A stretch of DNA of 55,000 bases. Origin: Glandiceps talaboti. Lineage: Eukaryota > Hemichordata > Enteropneusta > Spengelidae. Below, piece by piece: positions 13,516 through 27,700 of this stretch (position 1 is the stretch's first letter; each line of letters opens with the position of its first letter). A program made the position numbers and the translations under genes. Below the pieces are notes generated by a model. It had not been told where the DNA came from and did not search any database. It was given only the letters and a program-made list of their open reading frames with translations. The DNA lies in contig NC_135565.1 in assembly GCF_964340395.1 (NCBI RefSeq), positions 21,609,709 through 21,664,708 of the forward strand, in the 5' to 3' direction.

Positions 13516-13565
13516 ATGTATGTATGTATGTATGTATGTATGTATGTATGTCTATCTGCCAGCCA

Positions 13566-13597
<32 letters not shown>

Positions 13598-13781
13598 ATG
13601 TATGTATGTATGTATGTATGTATGTATGTATGTATGTCTGTCTATCTGCCAGCCAGTGTTAGTGTGTGTGTGTGTATGTATGTATGTATGTATGTATGTA
13701 TGTATGTATGTATGTATGTAGGTAGGTAGGTAGGTAGGTATGTTGGTATGGATGTCTGTCTATCTGCCAGCCAGTGTGTGT

Positions 13782-13826
<45 letters not shown>

Positions 13827-13829
13827 ATG
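13262..13829. repeat. Compound (TATG)n/(TCTG)n array with repeated separators
   Basis: TATG tracts alternate with a separator TCTATCTGCCAGCCAGTG plus (TG)n at four places (near 13376, 13551, 13640, 13757), forming a higher-order pattern. A pure TCTG block lies at 13461-13515. Confidence 0.9.
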
Positions 13830-15410
13830 TGTGCTCAAGTTGTTGTTTCTTCTTTGTTACTGTGTGTCTGTGTATGAAGAGTTTCTATATTCGTGGCGAC
13901 TACGCAAATCGGGTCGGTCGGGTTATCAGAAACACACATTTTTTATTGTAAACTCTTTTTTAAAAGTCGGAGTTCGGAAAAGAAAGGCCAGAAAGGAAAA
14001 AAAGTAACCATCTCGTCCGGAGAGTTAACTGGCGAACCACAATATTTATGTCTGTTTAGGTATTCCTGAGTGCTCGTGTGATCAAGTAAAAGGGTAAACT
14101 CTGTATGTAGTGAACAGTTAACTGAAAATTCACTGTAAATTTGACGTACATACGATAGTATGGTGACATACTCATGTATAACTGGAAACACAGTGTTAAA
14201 TGTTACATATTTTAATAACATAATTACAATCACATGCATATGATATTCACGAAAATGTACGGTTTCTTTTCAACCAAGAACACATAACAAAAATAAAACA
14301 GAGCAAAGAACACAAACCTTAACAAGCCTCCTTAACCCACTGAGCAAAGAACACATATCTTAACAAGCCTCTTTAACCTACTGAGCAAAGAACACAAATC
14401 TTAAAAGCCTCCTTAACCTACTGAGCAAAAAAAAACAACCTTAACAGCCTCCTTAACCTACAACTTAAACACTTTGAAAATCTGGAAATCACGCTGTGTT
14501 ACCATGGCCACAATTGTTTTATTTAAAGAATCAATTTTGATTATATGATATTTTAAAATGCATGTCAAATTTTCTGACAGAGCTATAGAAAAAAAGTTGG
14601 TCTAGAATAATGATATGACTCCAAAGACAATATAACGTTAATTCGAATATATAAACCCAAGCTTTCACAAATAATACGGAATGGGCTATTTTTTCCCAAA
14701 TTATTTTTTGAAGAAAAAAATAATAAAAATATGTTACAATAAAGATTTTATCACCAAATTTTAAGCATCGTCCTTCAGGTAATGAAATGTGAAGAGTTGT
14801 CATCAATTCAATTTTTTGTCAACGAATCATAAAATATGAAGTATGCAAATATGAATATTTGATAATTCTAATATAGTCATTCAACACATTCAAATGTTAA
14901 TTTTTCATTATTATTTTCATATAATTTCATTCATAGATAAAATAGAAAACATCTCACGGAATGGTTTTAAATATTCATCGCACTTTTTAAGTATATTTTT
15001 TTGCATATAAATTTTGTTTAAAAATGGGACAAATGTTGACAAATGTTAATATTTTTGTCAAAAATCTCCTTTTTCTCATATGTCGCATGCATTTGAGAAA
15101 CTCAATAGGAGATAAATATGCCGCGAAAATTTGTATTTCATTGAATAAAGTGTAATAGAGAAATAACTTCATGCCTATAGAAATTGAAAAACAAACACGT
15201 ATTTAGTGATTTCAAGCAGGTTTCGAAATGACGTAGCGACACCACCATGGCACCATTCACAATTTATAGCTATAGCCGATTGCATGGAAATGCTCTCATC
15301 TGACGCCCTAGCAATCGTGATAATTCTCAATATGGCTATAAAAGCAAGGCTATGGTATGGAAAATCATTGAAGCGTAAGACATTGAACCCTGCATGTCAG
15401 GCTCAATTGT
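13830..15410. other. Spacer between SULT and gene A
   Basis: Apart from the 41-bp repeat at 14299-14462, AT-rich sequence without recognised genes or motifs. Confidence 0.5.
14299..14462. repeat. 41-bp tandem repeat, four copies
   Basis: GAGCAAAGAACACAAACCTT plus AACAAGCCTCCTTAACCCAC(T), progressively degenerate. Confidence 0.8.
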
Positions 15411-15469
15411 GCAAACTAAGTCATACAGTCACGTAAGCTAGTAATTTGATGTGGTGAAACTTCAAACAA

Positions 15470-16530
15470 GTAGGCAAGCATGTATGGAAAATATATCATG
15501 ATGTAGTGGACATTCAAAGAAGTAGTCAAGTATGAATGCAAACTATATCATGATGTAGTGGACATTCAAAGAAGTAGGCAAGAACAAATGCAAACCATGT
15601 CATGATGTAGTGGACATTCAAATAAGTAGGCAAGCACGTATGCAAACTATATCATGATGTAGTGGACATTCAAAGAAGTAGGCAAGCACGTATGCAAACC
15701 ATATCATGATGTAGTGGACATTCAAATAAGTAGGCAAGCACGTATGCAAACCATATCATGATGTAGGGGACATTCAAAGAAGTAGTCAAGTATGAATGCA
15801 AACTATATCATGATGTAGTGGACATTCAAACAAGTAGGCAAGCATGAATGCAAACTATGTTATGATGTAGTGGACATTCAAAGAAGTAGGCAAGCACGTA
15901 TGCAAACTATATCATGATGTAGTGGACATTCAAATAAGTAGACAAGCACGTATGTAAACCATATCATGATGTAGTGGACATTCAAATAAGAAGGCAAGCA
16001 CGTATGCAAACTATATCATGATGTAGTGGACATTCAAATAAGTAGTCAAGTATGAATGCAAACTATATCATGATGTAGTGGACATTCAAATAAGTAGGCA
16101 AGCATGAATGCAAACCATATCATGATGTAGTGGACATTCAAATAAGTAGGCAAGCACGTATGTAAACTATATCATGATGTAGTGGACATTCAAAGAAGTA
16201 GTCAAGAACAAATGCAAACCATATCATGATGTAGTGGACATTCAAAGTTGTAGGCAAGCATGAATGCAAACTATATCATGATGTAGTGGACATTCAAAGA
16301 AGTAGGCAAGCATGAATGCAAACTATATCATGATGTAGTGGACATTCAAAGAAGTAGGCAAGCATGAATGCAAACTATATCATGATGTAGTGGACATTCA
16401 AAGAAGTAGGCAAGCATGAATGCAAACTATATCATGATGTAGTGGACATTCAAAGAAGTAGGCAAGCATGAATGCAAACTATATCATGATGTAGTGGACA
16501 TTCAAAGAAGTAGGCAAGCAAGGAATTGAA
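15470..16530. repeat. 52-bp minisatellite 3' of gene A, about 20 units
   Basis: Unit contains AAGTAGGCAAGCATGAATGC and CATGATGTAGTGGACATTC. It abuts the gene A stop codon. On the gene strand the unit aligns with the last roughly 60 coding bases of exon 6 with one internal deletion. A longer copy resembling the intact exon end lies at the far border (15411-15480). Confidence 0.9.
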
Positions 16531-16531
16531 A

Positions 16532-16749
16532 CTATGTCATACAGTCACGTAAGCTAGTAATTTGATGTGGTGAAACTTCAAACAAGTAGTCAAACAGGAA
16601 CACAGATATCATATAACTATCTGGAAAATCCGAATCTAAGCTCAGAATTCCACCTTTCTTGTCAAGAGCAGTATGGATTATCTGTAATGCCTTCGGCGTT
16701 CTTTCAACATCCCGAAATTTGAAGTAAGATGAACTATTCAATAAAGTGC
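16532..16749 (-). CDS. Gene A exon 6, terminal (residues 427-498)
   Basis: Acceptor is TTCCTCTAG|GC. Encodes [20 protein letters not shown] and ends LRDCMT with a TAG stop at 16532-16534. The stop is followed at once by the 52-bp minisatellite derived from this exon end. Confidence 0.88.
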
Positions 16750-17151
16750 CTAGAGGAAAATAAAAATCATTTATTAGTTATATCACATATAAACATAGAC
16801 GAATATAAATAACATGCACAAGCTAAGTTCAACAAAAAAATATGGTGGAATTTTATACCCTGTTCGTTCTACGTTACGACAACGCGCATATATGTCATGA
16901 CAACGCGTGTCTACGTCACTTGTTCTGTTGTGTTTTTTAAATATGAGTCAAAATGTTTGAAATCGAATATCTTAATTCATTCAGCTGGAAAATACTCGTG
17001 ACTTAAGGTTGTGTTAGTACTGACATCTAGCGACTCGTAGTGACACAGCCCTCTTAAGTCACTCGTACTTTCCTTGGCTGAACGAAGAACAATATTGAGG
17101 AACACATGTAACATCTAAATATACTACAAATGGTCTTAGCCAAAATGATTT

Positions 17152-17202
<51 letters not shown>

Positions 17203-17336
17203 TATGCGCACATACATACATACATACATACATACACATACATACATACATACATACATACATACATACATACATACATACATACATACATACATACACA
17301 CATACATACATACACACGCACATTATACATACATAC

Positions 17337-17367
<31 letters not shown>

Positions 17368-19823
17368 CATACATACATCCATCCATCCATCCATCCATCC
17401 ATCCATCCATACATACATACATACATACATACATACATACATACATACATACATACATACATACATACATACATACACATCGAGCGCACATCTTAATGCC
17501 TACAAAATCTATGAAGCACTATAGAACAAATGTCGATTTGTGTGTATCATTGGTCGATGACAATATAATAATCTTTGATTTTGGAATTTTTGCACACCTT
17601 CTTTGGGGGGAAACGTAAATGTACTGTTGATGATCCGTAGTTTTCTTTTCTTTGTTAATTCAGAAACATCTTTGGTGATACCACTCGGCAATATGTAGGT
17701 AGGAGATAATCCAATCTCTAGAAATTTGCGTACAGCGCTGACAATATCCATTCTTAATATGTTTTTATTCTGCAATAGCCAATAGTCGCCTGCCCAATGT
17801 CTTCCCATACGAAGGCCGATCTCGTATTTCATACTCCATTCTAGCACTAGATTAGCATTTTGTTCGATGAAATCGCCGTAAACAAATAATGTCAGTGACA
17901 CCTCTTTATTATAGGCAGCAATTGTTCCAATGAGTCTTTTAGCCGTCTTAGCATTCATGCCAACCTCGATTACAACTGTTACTTTCGTCTTGCTGTCTTT
18001 AGTTTCACAGGTTGCTGTAACGTGATCCAGAGATCCGGGGGTATCATCCGGAACCTGTGAACAAGTAATACACTAAACACATTAAAAAGATGCTTCAAAT
18101 AATTGACAAGTGCTACATTGAAAATCTGGACCTACGTGTAAATGCCAGGATGTTTTCTTTTTTAACATAGATAACATCAAATTCAATGTGTACACAATGA
18201 GAGTATAGCTTACACTGTCAACTGATATCAGCGCTGTAAATTTGACGTACAGACGATAGTATGGTGACATATAATTTGCGGATTAGTACTTCTAATTATA
18301 AATGTCCTCTTACATAACTTTAGAGGTTCTGAATCTTAGAATACATAATAGGGAACTTGCAAACCCGCCATGTTGAATATTGCATCATGGGAAATATGGT
18401 AATAAATACTAATTTAATTAGTATATTGTTAACAATATTATTACATTGTTTGTACTGTAATCACAAATATTCAATTCATAGTCACTCTGACCAGTGTGGG
18501 AAGTTTATTTTATCAGTAGCTCCAGATTAGGTATCACAATAACCACAGATAATCCCATAGTCCTTTGCGTCTGAGCATGCTCAGTCTTGATTGCAAGTTC
18601 CCTATTGCATAAATGTGATGATGTGATATTAGCTAAATTATTACCTCTATCTGTAGCAGCGCTTCAAAGTCATCAAACCGCCTATGTTCGCCAGCCCAGT
18701 TGAGGAATTTGATTCCCGAAGCCGTCATATCAGCTCTTATTTTCTTTTTTTGTTCACTGTTGTACCCGGTCGGTTGCGAGGGATGGAATTCGCCGTAAAA
18801 TCTGTGTAGAAACATGTAGATAATATTGATGTCGTACAAATACGAAGAAGAGCAAAAATTTCATTTCCGTTTACATACTTTTCAAATAAACTAACAAGGA
18901 TGCCAGCCCATTGCATTCTATTATTTCATTCTATTAATGTGACCAGGTACGGTATGTGCTGTAGCCATAGCTACGACGTTGGATAGCAAACGTCAATGCT
19001 GTAGCATAGCTTGCGCTTAGCTTGTCATTTGTTCATATTTCAATATGACATTTGTCTGACAATGGACCCATAAGGGGAGATAAATAAACAAGAAATTCAT
19101 TCTAGGCATATTAAATAAGCTATCACACATTTAAAAGGTCCTGGGATAAAGTTTTGAGGATATGCTTAGGGAGGGGTCAGTTTTTTTTCGGCCGGGGATG
19201 TTGGATTCTGTTATCGATACAAAATGTTGCATTGTTGGTCACCTTCCTCTTTGGATAAAACAAATCGCTATGACACCATACTAAACACTTTTCACTAAAA
19301 TCTAAAACCTGTTGACTACCCTCCTCCTTATTTTAACATTATCAGAGCATAGTCTACCATACATCTTAATATACTGTAAAAGCTAGCACCATCATGTATA
19401 CGTAGTAGCAATTAATATTTTATGATGTTTAACAAACATTTAACAGTATCAAGATGGTAAAATGTGTCATCGGTAGGTGAGCTGGGGGCTTAGTTTTTTT
19501 GTTTCCTATTATAGGACTTAGGTATTCTCCTAACAGCGCTGGGGTTTGGTGATTTTTAGTGGGTTATCGAATAGCCTTTTTGACAACAATTCCACAGCTT
19601 TGTACACGTAAGGCTGGAGTTAGAATTTACAGCAGAGGGGACTGGGGAGAAATGGGGTGGGGGGGGGGGGTTAAACAAATTTATGGTGGCTTGGCCGCAA
19701 TACCTTCTAAAACGTATATTCAAGCCGCCATAATTTTTTTCAATTTTTAAACGACCGCTCCTGAAGTTTAGTTTGGTTCAAATCATAAGCAAAATATTTC
19801 GCCCCCCCCCCCTTCAAACCACC

Positions 19824-19874
<51 letters not shown>

Positions 19875-19957
19875 CAGAGAGAGAGAGCGATGGAGACAGA
19901 GAGAGAAAGAGAGAGAGAGAGATGGAGATACAGATAGACAGACAGACAGACATACAT

Positions 19958-20000
<43 letters not shown>

Positions 20001-20686
20001 CACACACAGAGGAAGGCTATCACCAACATCATTTCTAAAGATAGGTTTACAACAACAACAATAACAACAATAACAACTTCCAATTTCAAAATCAAGATAA
20101 CCCGCCCTATAAATACCCCCGGTAAGGCTTAGCTAATCAACATCAAAGGAACGTACTTATCAATCCAATCAAACGTGTTCTCAGCAAGCATTTTTTTTAC
20201 TATGCCATATTCAGCACCCTCTACGTCAAGTTTTAGGATAACATAGTCTTCTTTTCTTGTATTTTTACGAATCCACTCAGACAAATCCACCATTGAAACT
20301 TCTACATGCCGTGATAGCTTTCTCAATCCACCGAGTCCATCAGTGTTATCTTTTTCACCCTTGTGTACAAACAGAGTACCACCTCCCCACTGCATATCTC
20401 TTTTATTATTTATCTTTCCTGGAAACCAAGCTCCTTCCAAGTATGCAGTCATTTTCCCTGAAATGGTGTTCAAATATTCATTAAAAATACAAGAAAACTA
20501 ATTTAATCTTTTTTCAAACTTGACTGTGACCACATAATAGCTCTTGCTCTTGTTACATGTTGATTTGATGTTGCCAAAGTGTCTGGGTAGATTTTAACGA
20601 CGGTATTTGTGTCAATAGACGTAACACCGGGTGTCTTTAGGCTTTTGTCAATTATTGCATATAACTAATGAATTAATAATGTACAT

Positions 20687-20729
<43 letters not shown>

Positions 20730-21719
20730 TGTGTATGTCACTTGGAATTAAGGAGTTACAATTCATCTTAATAAACCAAACCCTATTATATTAATAGGTG
20801 ATATGAACTGACTTTCACCCAGATTGCATGTCAAATACTTGATGCGAAACAAGAAATTTTAGAAAACAAACACAAATAAATTCCTACAACAAAAACCCTG
20901 AGATTTATGTAGAAGCCACGAAAGCAGAAATGAGTAAAATAACACTTAGAAGACCAAGACAAAACATTTCGAAACATTCAAAAAGGAGAGCAATAAACGA
21001 TCCTAGCTAAAGGCATTCACAAAGCTAGGTCGATGTATTGCGATACTAAAACAGAGAGGATTACATTTCAAACCACTATAGAAAACAGATATGCAATAGG
21101 GAACTTGCAATCCAGACTGAGCATGCTCAGACGCAAAGGACTATGGGATTATCTGAGGTTATCATATTACCTAATCTGGAGCTACCGATAAAATGAACCT
21201 CCCACAATGGTCAGGGTGACTATGAATTGAATATTTGTGGTTAAAAACAATATAACAATATTGTTCATAACACTAATTTATTAGCATTTATTATCACATT
21301 TCCCATGATGCAACATTCAACATGGCGGGTTTGCAAGTTCCCTATTGTAATGCAGCGATTTCTGTTGTACAGGATTGCCTCTGTTTGAAGTTGATTAGCA
21401 TATATAAGCATAGATTAGCATATTTTAGCATAGATATTAAACACTGTCACCGTCGGTGTGATTTTGCATACCATGGTGAAACGAGATTTGCCCAGCTGTC
21501 GCGAGATCATGACCTGACGTAAGATTAGACGTCATATACGGTCAAACGGCAAGTTCAGTCAAACGGCACTGCTTATGATGTAATCAATGTCTCGTCCCAA
21601 AATATCAAACTTGTCTGATTTACATTAGTTCATAACACTGGCCTGTTTATACAATACACACATGAGCGACAATAAACTTGACACATGCAATATAGGATTT
21701 TTTGAAATCATATTTCAGA

Positions 21720-21753
<34 letters not shown>

Positions 21754-24700
21754 CCTTATTTAGACTCGATAGCCTCATAGGTATAATGCCTCTTTTCATG
21801 AGGGTCGAGTTATTATTATCCCTAGCATAGACCTAAATCTATAACCAGGTACCCAATTATACAGCTGGGTTATCTGAGGCACAATCGTGGTTCAAACCTT
21901 GCCCAAGGATTTTAGCCATTCAGAAACAAATGGCAGCGACGGGGCTCGAACCTGCAATCTGCAGATTCAAAGCCGGCCACTCTAACCATTCACCCATCAT
22001 GACTCCAATATGGTAATCGTCATGATATGCTGAATACAAAAATAAAAATAAAAATACCTCCAAATAATAATAATAATAATAATGATAATAATCATAATTT
22101 ATTCTCATAAATCATATGAATAAATCATATGAATAAATTATAGCAATATACTCAATGTACAAAGTTGAAAAGAGAAAAAGACTGAAAATATTGCATTTAG
22201 CAACTAATCGAGTTCAGCCTCATTACCAATTAGCAAAAATAATTTAAGTTCCTGTTATGCAATACATGTACTTAGAAAATATCAAAACTGGATGTAATCC
22301 AATTTGATTGGAGCAATACTATAAACAATGACATTATTGTATTCACCCGTGACTTGAACGTGGAATTAGGTCGTAAACATAATATCCATGTTACTTAAAG
22401 CAAAATATATGTATGATGTAGTAGCTAATTACAAGTGCCTGTCAATGATTTGGTCCTGACACGCGCTCGCCTACCTGTAAACGTTGTTTTGTAAACCTGA
22501 CCCATCGACTCACATACATCAAATTCTATTCAAATTTACACTAATGTTTAACACTCGTGCACGTTACCAGCTGGAAATAGGAGTCAGAGTAGACGAGAGG
22601 ACTGGTGAAAATGTACAAAACCAAAACGCCAATTAGGATAACAGATTAGTGTATTAGCGATAGTCCTTGAAGTCTACAGGTAGGGTTACAGAATAGTGTA
22701 GTAGCAATAGCCCTTGAAGTCTACAGGTAGGGTTACAGAATAGTGTAGTAGCAATAGCCCTTGAAGTCTACAGGTAGACTACAGTTAGGATAGTGGAATA
22801 GTGTAGTAGTGATAGTCTACAGGTAGGCTATAGTTAGGATAGTGGAATAGTGTAGTAGTGATATAGTCCTTGAAGTCTATAGGTAGGCTATAGTTAGGAT
22901 AGTGGAATAGTGTAGTAGTGATAGTCTACAGGTAGACTATAGTTAGGATAGTGGAATAGTGTAGTAGTGATAGTCTACAGGTAGACTACAGTTAGGATAG
23001 TGGAATAGTGTAGTAGTGTTATTCTACAGGTAGGCTATAGTTAGGATAGTGGAATAGTGTAGTAGTGATAGTCTACAGGTAGGCTATAGTTAGGATAGTG
23101 GAATAGTGTAGTAGTGATAGTCTACAGGTAGGCTATAGTTAGGATAGTGGAATAGTGTAGTAGTGATAGTCTACAGGTAGGCTATAGTTAGGATAGTGGA
23201 ATAGTGTAGTAGTGATAGTCTACAGGTAGGCTATAGTTAGGATAGTGGAATAGTGTAGTAGTGATAGTCTACAGGTAGGCTATAGTTAGGATAGTAGAAT
23301 AGTGTAGTAGTGATAGTCTATAGGTAGACTATAGTTAGGATAGTAGAATAGTGTAGTAGTGATAGTCTACAGATAGGCTATAGTTAGGATAGTAGAATAG
23401 TGTAGTAGTGATAGTCTACAGGTAGGCTATAGTTAGGATAGTGGAATAGTGTAGTAGTGATAGTCTACAGGTAGGCTATAGTTAGGATAGTAGAATAGTG
23501 TAGTAGTGTTATTCTATAGGTAGGCTATAGTTAGGACAGTGGAATAGTGTAGTAGTGATAGTCTACAGGTAGGCTATAGTTAGGATAGTGGAATAGTGTA
23601 TTAGTGATATAGTCCTTGAAGTTTATAGGTAGACTATAGTTAGGATAGTGGAATAGTGTAGTAGTGATAGTCTACAGGTAGACTATAGTTAGGATAGTGG
23701 AATAGTGTAGTAGTGATAGTCTACAGGTAGGCTATAGTTAGGATAGTAGAATAGTGTAGTAGTGAATAGTCCTTGAAGTTTACAGGAAGACTACAGTTTA
23801 GGATAATAGTGTAGTAGCGATAGTCTACAGGTAGGCTATAGTTAGGATAGTGGAATAGTGTAGTAGTGATAGTCTACAGGTAGGCTATAGTTAGGATAGT
23901 GGAATAGTGTAGTAGTGATAGTCTACAGGTAGGCTATAGTTAGGATAGTGGAATAGTGTAGTAGTGATAGTCTACAGGTAGACTATAGTTAGGATAGTGG
24001 AATAGTGTAGTAGTGATATAGTCCTTGAAGTCTATAGGTAGACTATAGTTAGGATAGTGGAATAGTGTATTAGTGATAGTCTACAGGTAGGCTATAGTTA
24101 GGATAGTAGAATAGTGTAGTAGTGATAGTCTACAGGTAGGCTATAATTAGGATAGTGGAATAGTGTAGTAGTGAATAGTCTACAGGTAGACTATAGTTAG
24201 GATAGTGGAATAGTGTAGTAGTGATAGTCTACAGGTAGGCTATAGTTAGGATAGTGGAATAGTGTATTAGTGATATAGTCCTTGAAGTCTATAGGTAGAC
24301 TATAGTTAGGATAGTGGAATAGTGTAGTAGTGATAGTCTACAGGTAGGCTATAGTTAGGATAGTGGAATAGTGTATTAGTGATATAGTCCTTAAAGTCTA
24401 TAGGTAGACTATAGTTAGGATAGTGGAATAGTGTAGTAGTGATAGTCTACAGGTAGACTATAGTTAGGATAGTGGAATAGTGTAGTAGTGATAGTCTACA
24501 GGTAGGCTATATTTAGGATAGTGGAATAGTGTATTAGTGATATAGTCCTTGAAGTCTATAGGTAGACTATAGTTAGGATAGTGGAATAGTGTAGTAGTGA
24601 TAGTCTACAGGTAGGCTATAGTTAGGATAGTAGAATAGTGTAGTAGTGATAGTCTACAGGTAGGATATAGTTAGGATAGTAGAATAGTGTAGTAGTGATA

Positions 24701-27700
24701 GTCCTTGAAGTCTACAGGTAGGCTATAGTTAGGATAGTAGAATAGTGTAGTAGTGATAGTCTACAGGTAGGCTATAGTTAGGATAGTGGAATAGTGTAGT
24801 AGTGATAGTCTACAGGTAGGCTATAGTTAGGATAGTGGAATAGTGTAGTAGTGATAGTCTACAGGTAGGCTATAGTTAGGATAGTGGAATAGTGTAGTAG
24901 TGATAGTCTACAGGTAGACTATAGTTAGGATAGTGGAATAGTGTAGTAGTGATAGTCTACAGGTAGGCTATAGTTAGGATAGTGGAATAGTGTAGTAGTG
25001 ATAGTCTACAGGTAGGCTATAGTTAGGATAGTGGAATAGTGTAGTAGTGATAGTCTACAGGTAGGCTATAGTTAGGATAGTGGAATAGTGTAGTAGTGAT
25101 AGTCCTTGAAGTCTACAGGTAGACTACAGTTAGGATAGTGGAATAGTGTAGTAGTGATAGTTTACAGGTAGGCTATAGTTAGGATAGTGGAATAGTGTAG
25201 TAGTGAATAGTCTACAGGTAGGCTATAGTTAGGATAGTAGAATAGTGTAGTAGTGATAGTCTACAGGTAGGCTATAGTTAGGATAGTGGAATAGTGTAGT
25301 AGTGATAGTCTACAGGTAGACTATAGTTAGGCTAGTAGAATAGTGTAGTAGTGATAGTCTACAGGTAGGCTATAGTTAGGATAGTAGAATAGTGTAGTAG
25401 TGATATAGTCCTTGAAGTCTATAGGTAGACTATAGTTAGGATAGTGGAATAGTGTAGTAGTGATAGTCTACAGGTAGGCTATAGTTAGGATAGTGGAATA
25501 GTGTAGTAGTGATAGTCTACAGGTAGGCTATAGTTAGGATAGTAGAATAGTGTAGTAGTGATAGTCTACAGGTAGGCTATAGTTAGGATAGTAGAATAGT
25601 GTAGTAGTGATATAGTCCTTGAAGACTATAGGTAGACTATAGTTAGGATAATGGAATAGTGTAGTAGTGATAGTCTACAGGTAGACTATAGTTAGGATAG
25701 TGGAATAGTGTAGTAGTGATAGTCCTTGAAGTCTACAGGTAGGCTATAGTTAGGATAGTAGAATAGTGTAGTAGTGATAGTCTACAGGTAGGCTATAGTT
25801 AGGATAGTAGAATAGTGTAGTAGTGATATAGTCCTTGAAGTCTATAGGTAGACTATAGTTAGGATAGTGGAATAGTGTAGTAGTGATAGTCTACAGGTAG
25901 ACTATAGTTAGGATAGTGGAAGTGTAGTAGTGATAGTCCTTGAAGTCTACAGGTAGGCTATAGTTAGGATAGTAGAATAGTGTAGTAGTGATAGTCTACA
26001 GGTAGGCTATAGTTAGGATAGTGGAATAGTGTAGTAGTGATAGTCTACAGGTAGACTATAGTTAGGATAGTAGAATAGTGTAGTAGTGATAGTCTACAGG
26101 TAGGCTATAGTTAGGATAGTGGAATAATGTATAAGTGAATAGTCTACAGGTAGGCTATAGTTAGGACAGTGGAATAGTGTAGTAGTGATAGTCTACAGGT
26201 AGGCTATAGTTAGGATAGTGGAATAGTGTAGTAGTGATAGTCTACAGGTAGACTATAGTTAGGACAGTGGAATAGTGTAGTAGTGATAGTCTACAGGTAG
26301 GCTATAGTTAGGATAGTGGAATAGTGTAGTAGTGAATAGTCTACAGGTAGACTATAATAGTTAGGATAGTGGAATAGTGTAGTAGTGAATAGTCTACAGG
26401 TAGACTATAGTTAGGATAGTGGAATAGTGTAGTAGTGAATAGTCTACAGGTAGGCTATAGTTAGGATAGTGGAATAGTGTAGTAGTGATAGTCTACAGGT
26501 AGGCTATAGTTAGGATAGTAGAATAGTGTAGTAGTGTTATTCTACAGGTAGGCTATAGTTAGGACAGTGGAATAGTGTAGTAGTGAATAGTCTACAGGTA
26601 GGCTATAGTTAGGATAGTGGAATAGTGTAGTAGTGATAGTCTACAGGTAGGCTATAGTTAGGATAGTAGAATAGTGTAGTAGTGTTATTCTACAGGTAGG
26701 CTATAGTTAGGACAGTGGAATAGTGTAGTAGTGATAGTCTACAGGTAGGCTATAGTTAGGATAGTGGAATAGTGTATTAGTGATATAGTCCTTGAAGTCT
26801 ACAGGTAGACTACAGTTAGGATAGTGGAATAGTGTAGTAGTGATAGTCTACAGGTAGGCTATAGTTAGGATAGTGGAATAGTTAGGACAGTGGAATAGTG
26901 GATAGTCTACAGGTAGGCTATAGTGTAGTAGTGATAGTCTACAGGTAGGCTATAGTTAGGATAGTAGAATAGTGTAGTAGTGATATAGTCCTTGAAGTCT
27001 ATAGGTAGACTATAGTTAGGATAGTGGAATAGTGTAGTAGTGATAATCTACAGGTAGGCTATAGTTAGGATAGTGGAATAGTGTAGTTAGGATAGTGGAA
27101 TAGTGTAGAAGTGATAGTCTACAGGTAGGCTATAGTTAGGATAGTAGAATAGTGTAGTAGTGAATAGTCCTTGAAATTTACAGGAAGACTACAGTTTAGG
27201 ATAATAGTGTAGTAGCGATAGTCTACAGGTAGGCTATAGTTAGGATAGTGGAATAGTGTAGTAGTGATAGTCTACAGGTAGGCTATAGTTAGGATAGTGG
27301 AATAGTGTAGTAGTGATAGTCTACAGGTAGGCTATAGTTAGGATAGTGGAATAGTGTAGTAGTGATAGTCTACAGGTAGGCTATAGTTAGGATAGTGGAA
27401 TAGTGTATTAGTGATATAGTCCTTGAAGTCTATAGGTAGACTATAGTTATGATAGTGGAATAGTGTAGTAGTGATAGTCTACAGGTAGGATAGTGGAATA
27501 GTGTATTAGTGATATAGTCCTTGAAGTCTATAGGTAGACTATAGTTAGGATAGTGGAATAGTGTAGTAGTGATAGTCTACAGGTAGACTATAGTTAGGAT
27601 AGTGGAATAGTGTAGTAGTGATAGTCTACAGGTAGGCTATAGTTAGGATAGTGGAATAGTGTATTAGTGATATAGTCCTTGAAGTCTATAGGTAGACTAT

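Noticed and set aside
13117-13729. 181-, 155- and 141-codon open frames
   Set aside because: TATG/TCTG tract giving MYVC and LSVC repeats in several frames; no non-repeat protein content or splice context.
17130-17618. 162-codon open frame and antisense partners
   Set aside because: ACAG/ACAT microsatellite inside gene A intron 5, overlapping the end of exon 5 antisense.
21940-22007. Possible tRNA gene
   Set aside because: A and B boxes are present but the stems are poor and the sequence continues into a SINE body with an ATT tail, so it is a tRNA-derived SINE.
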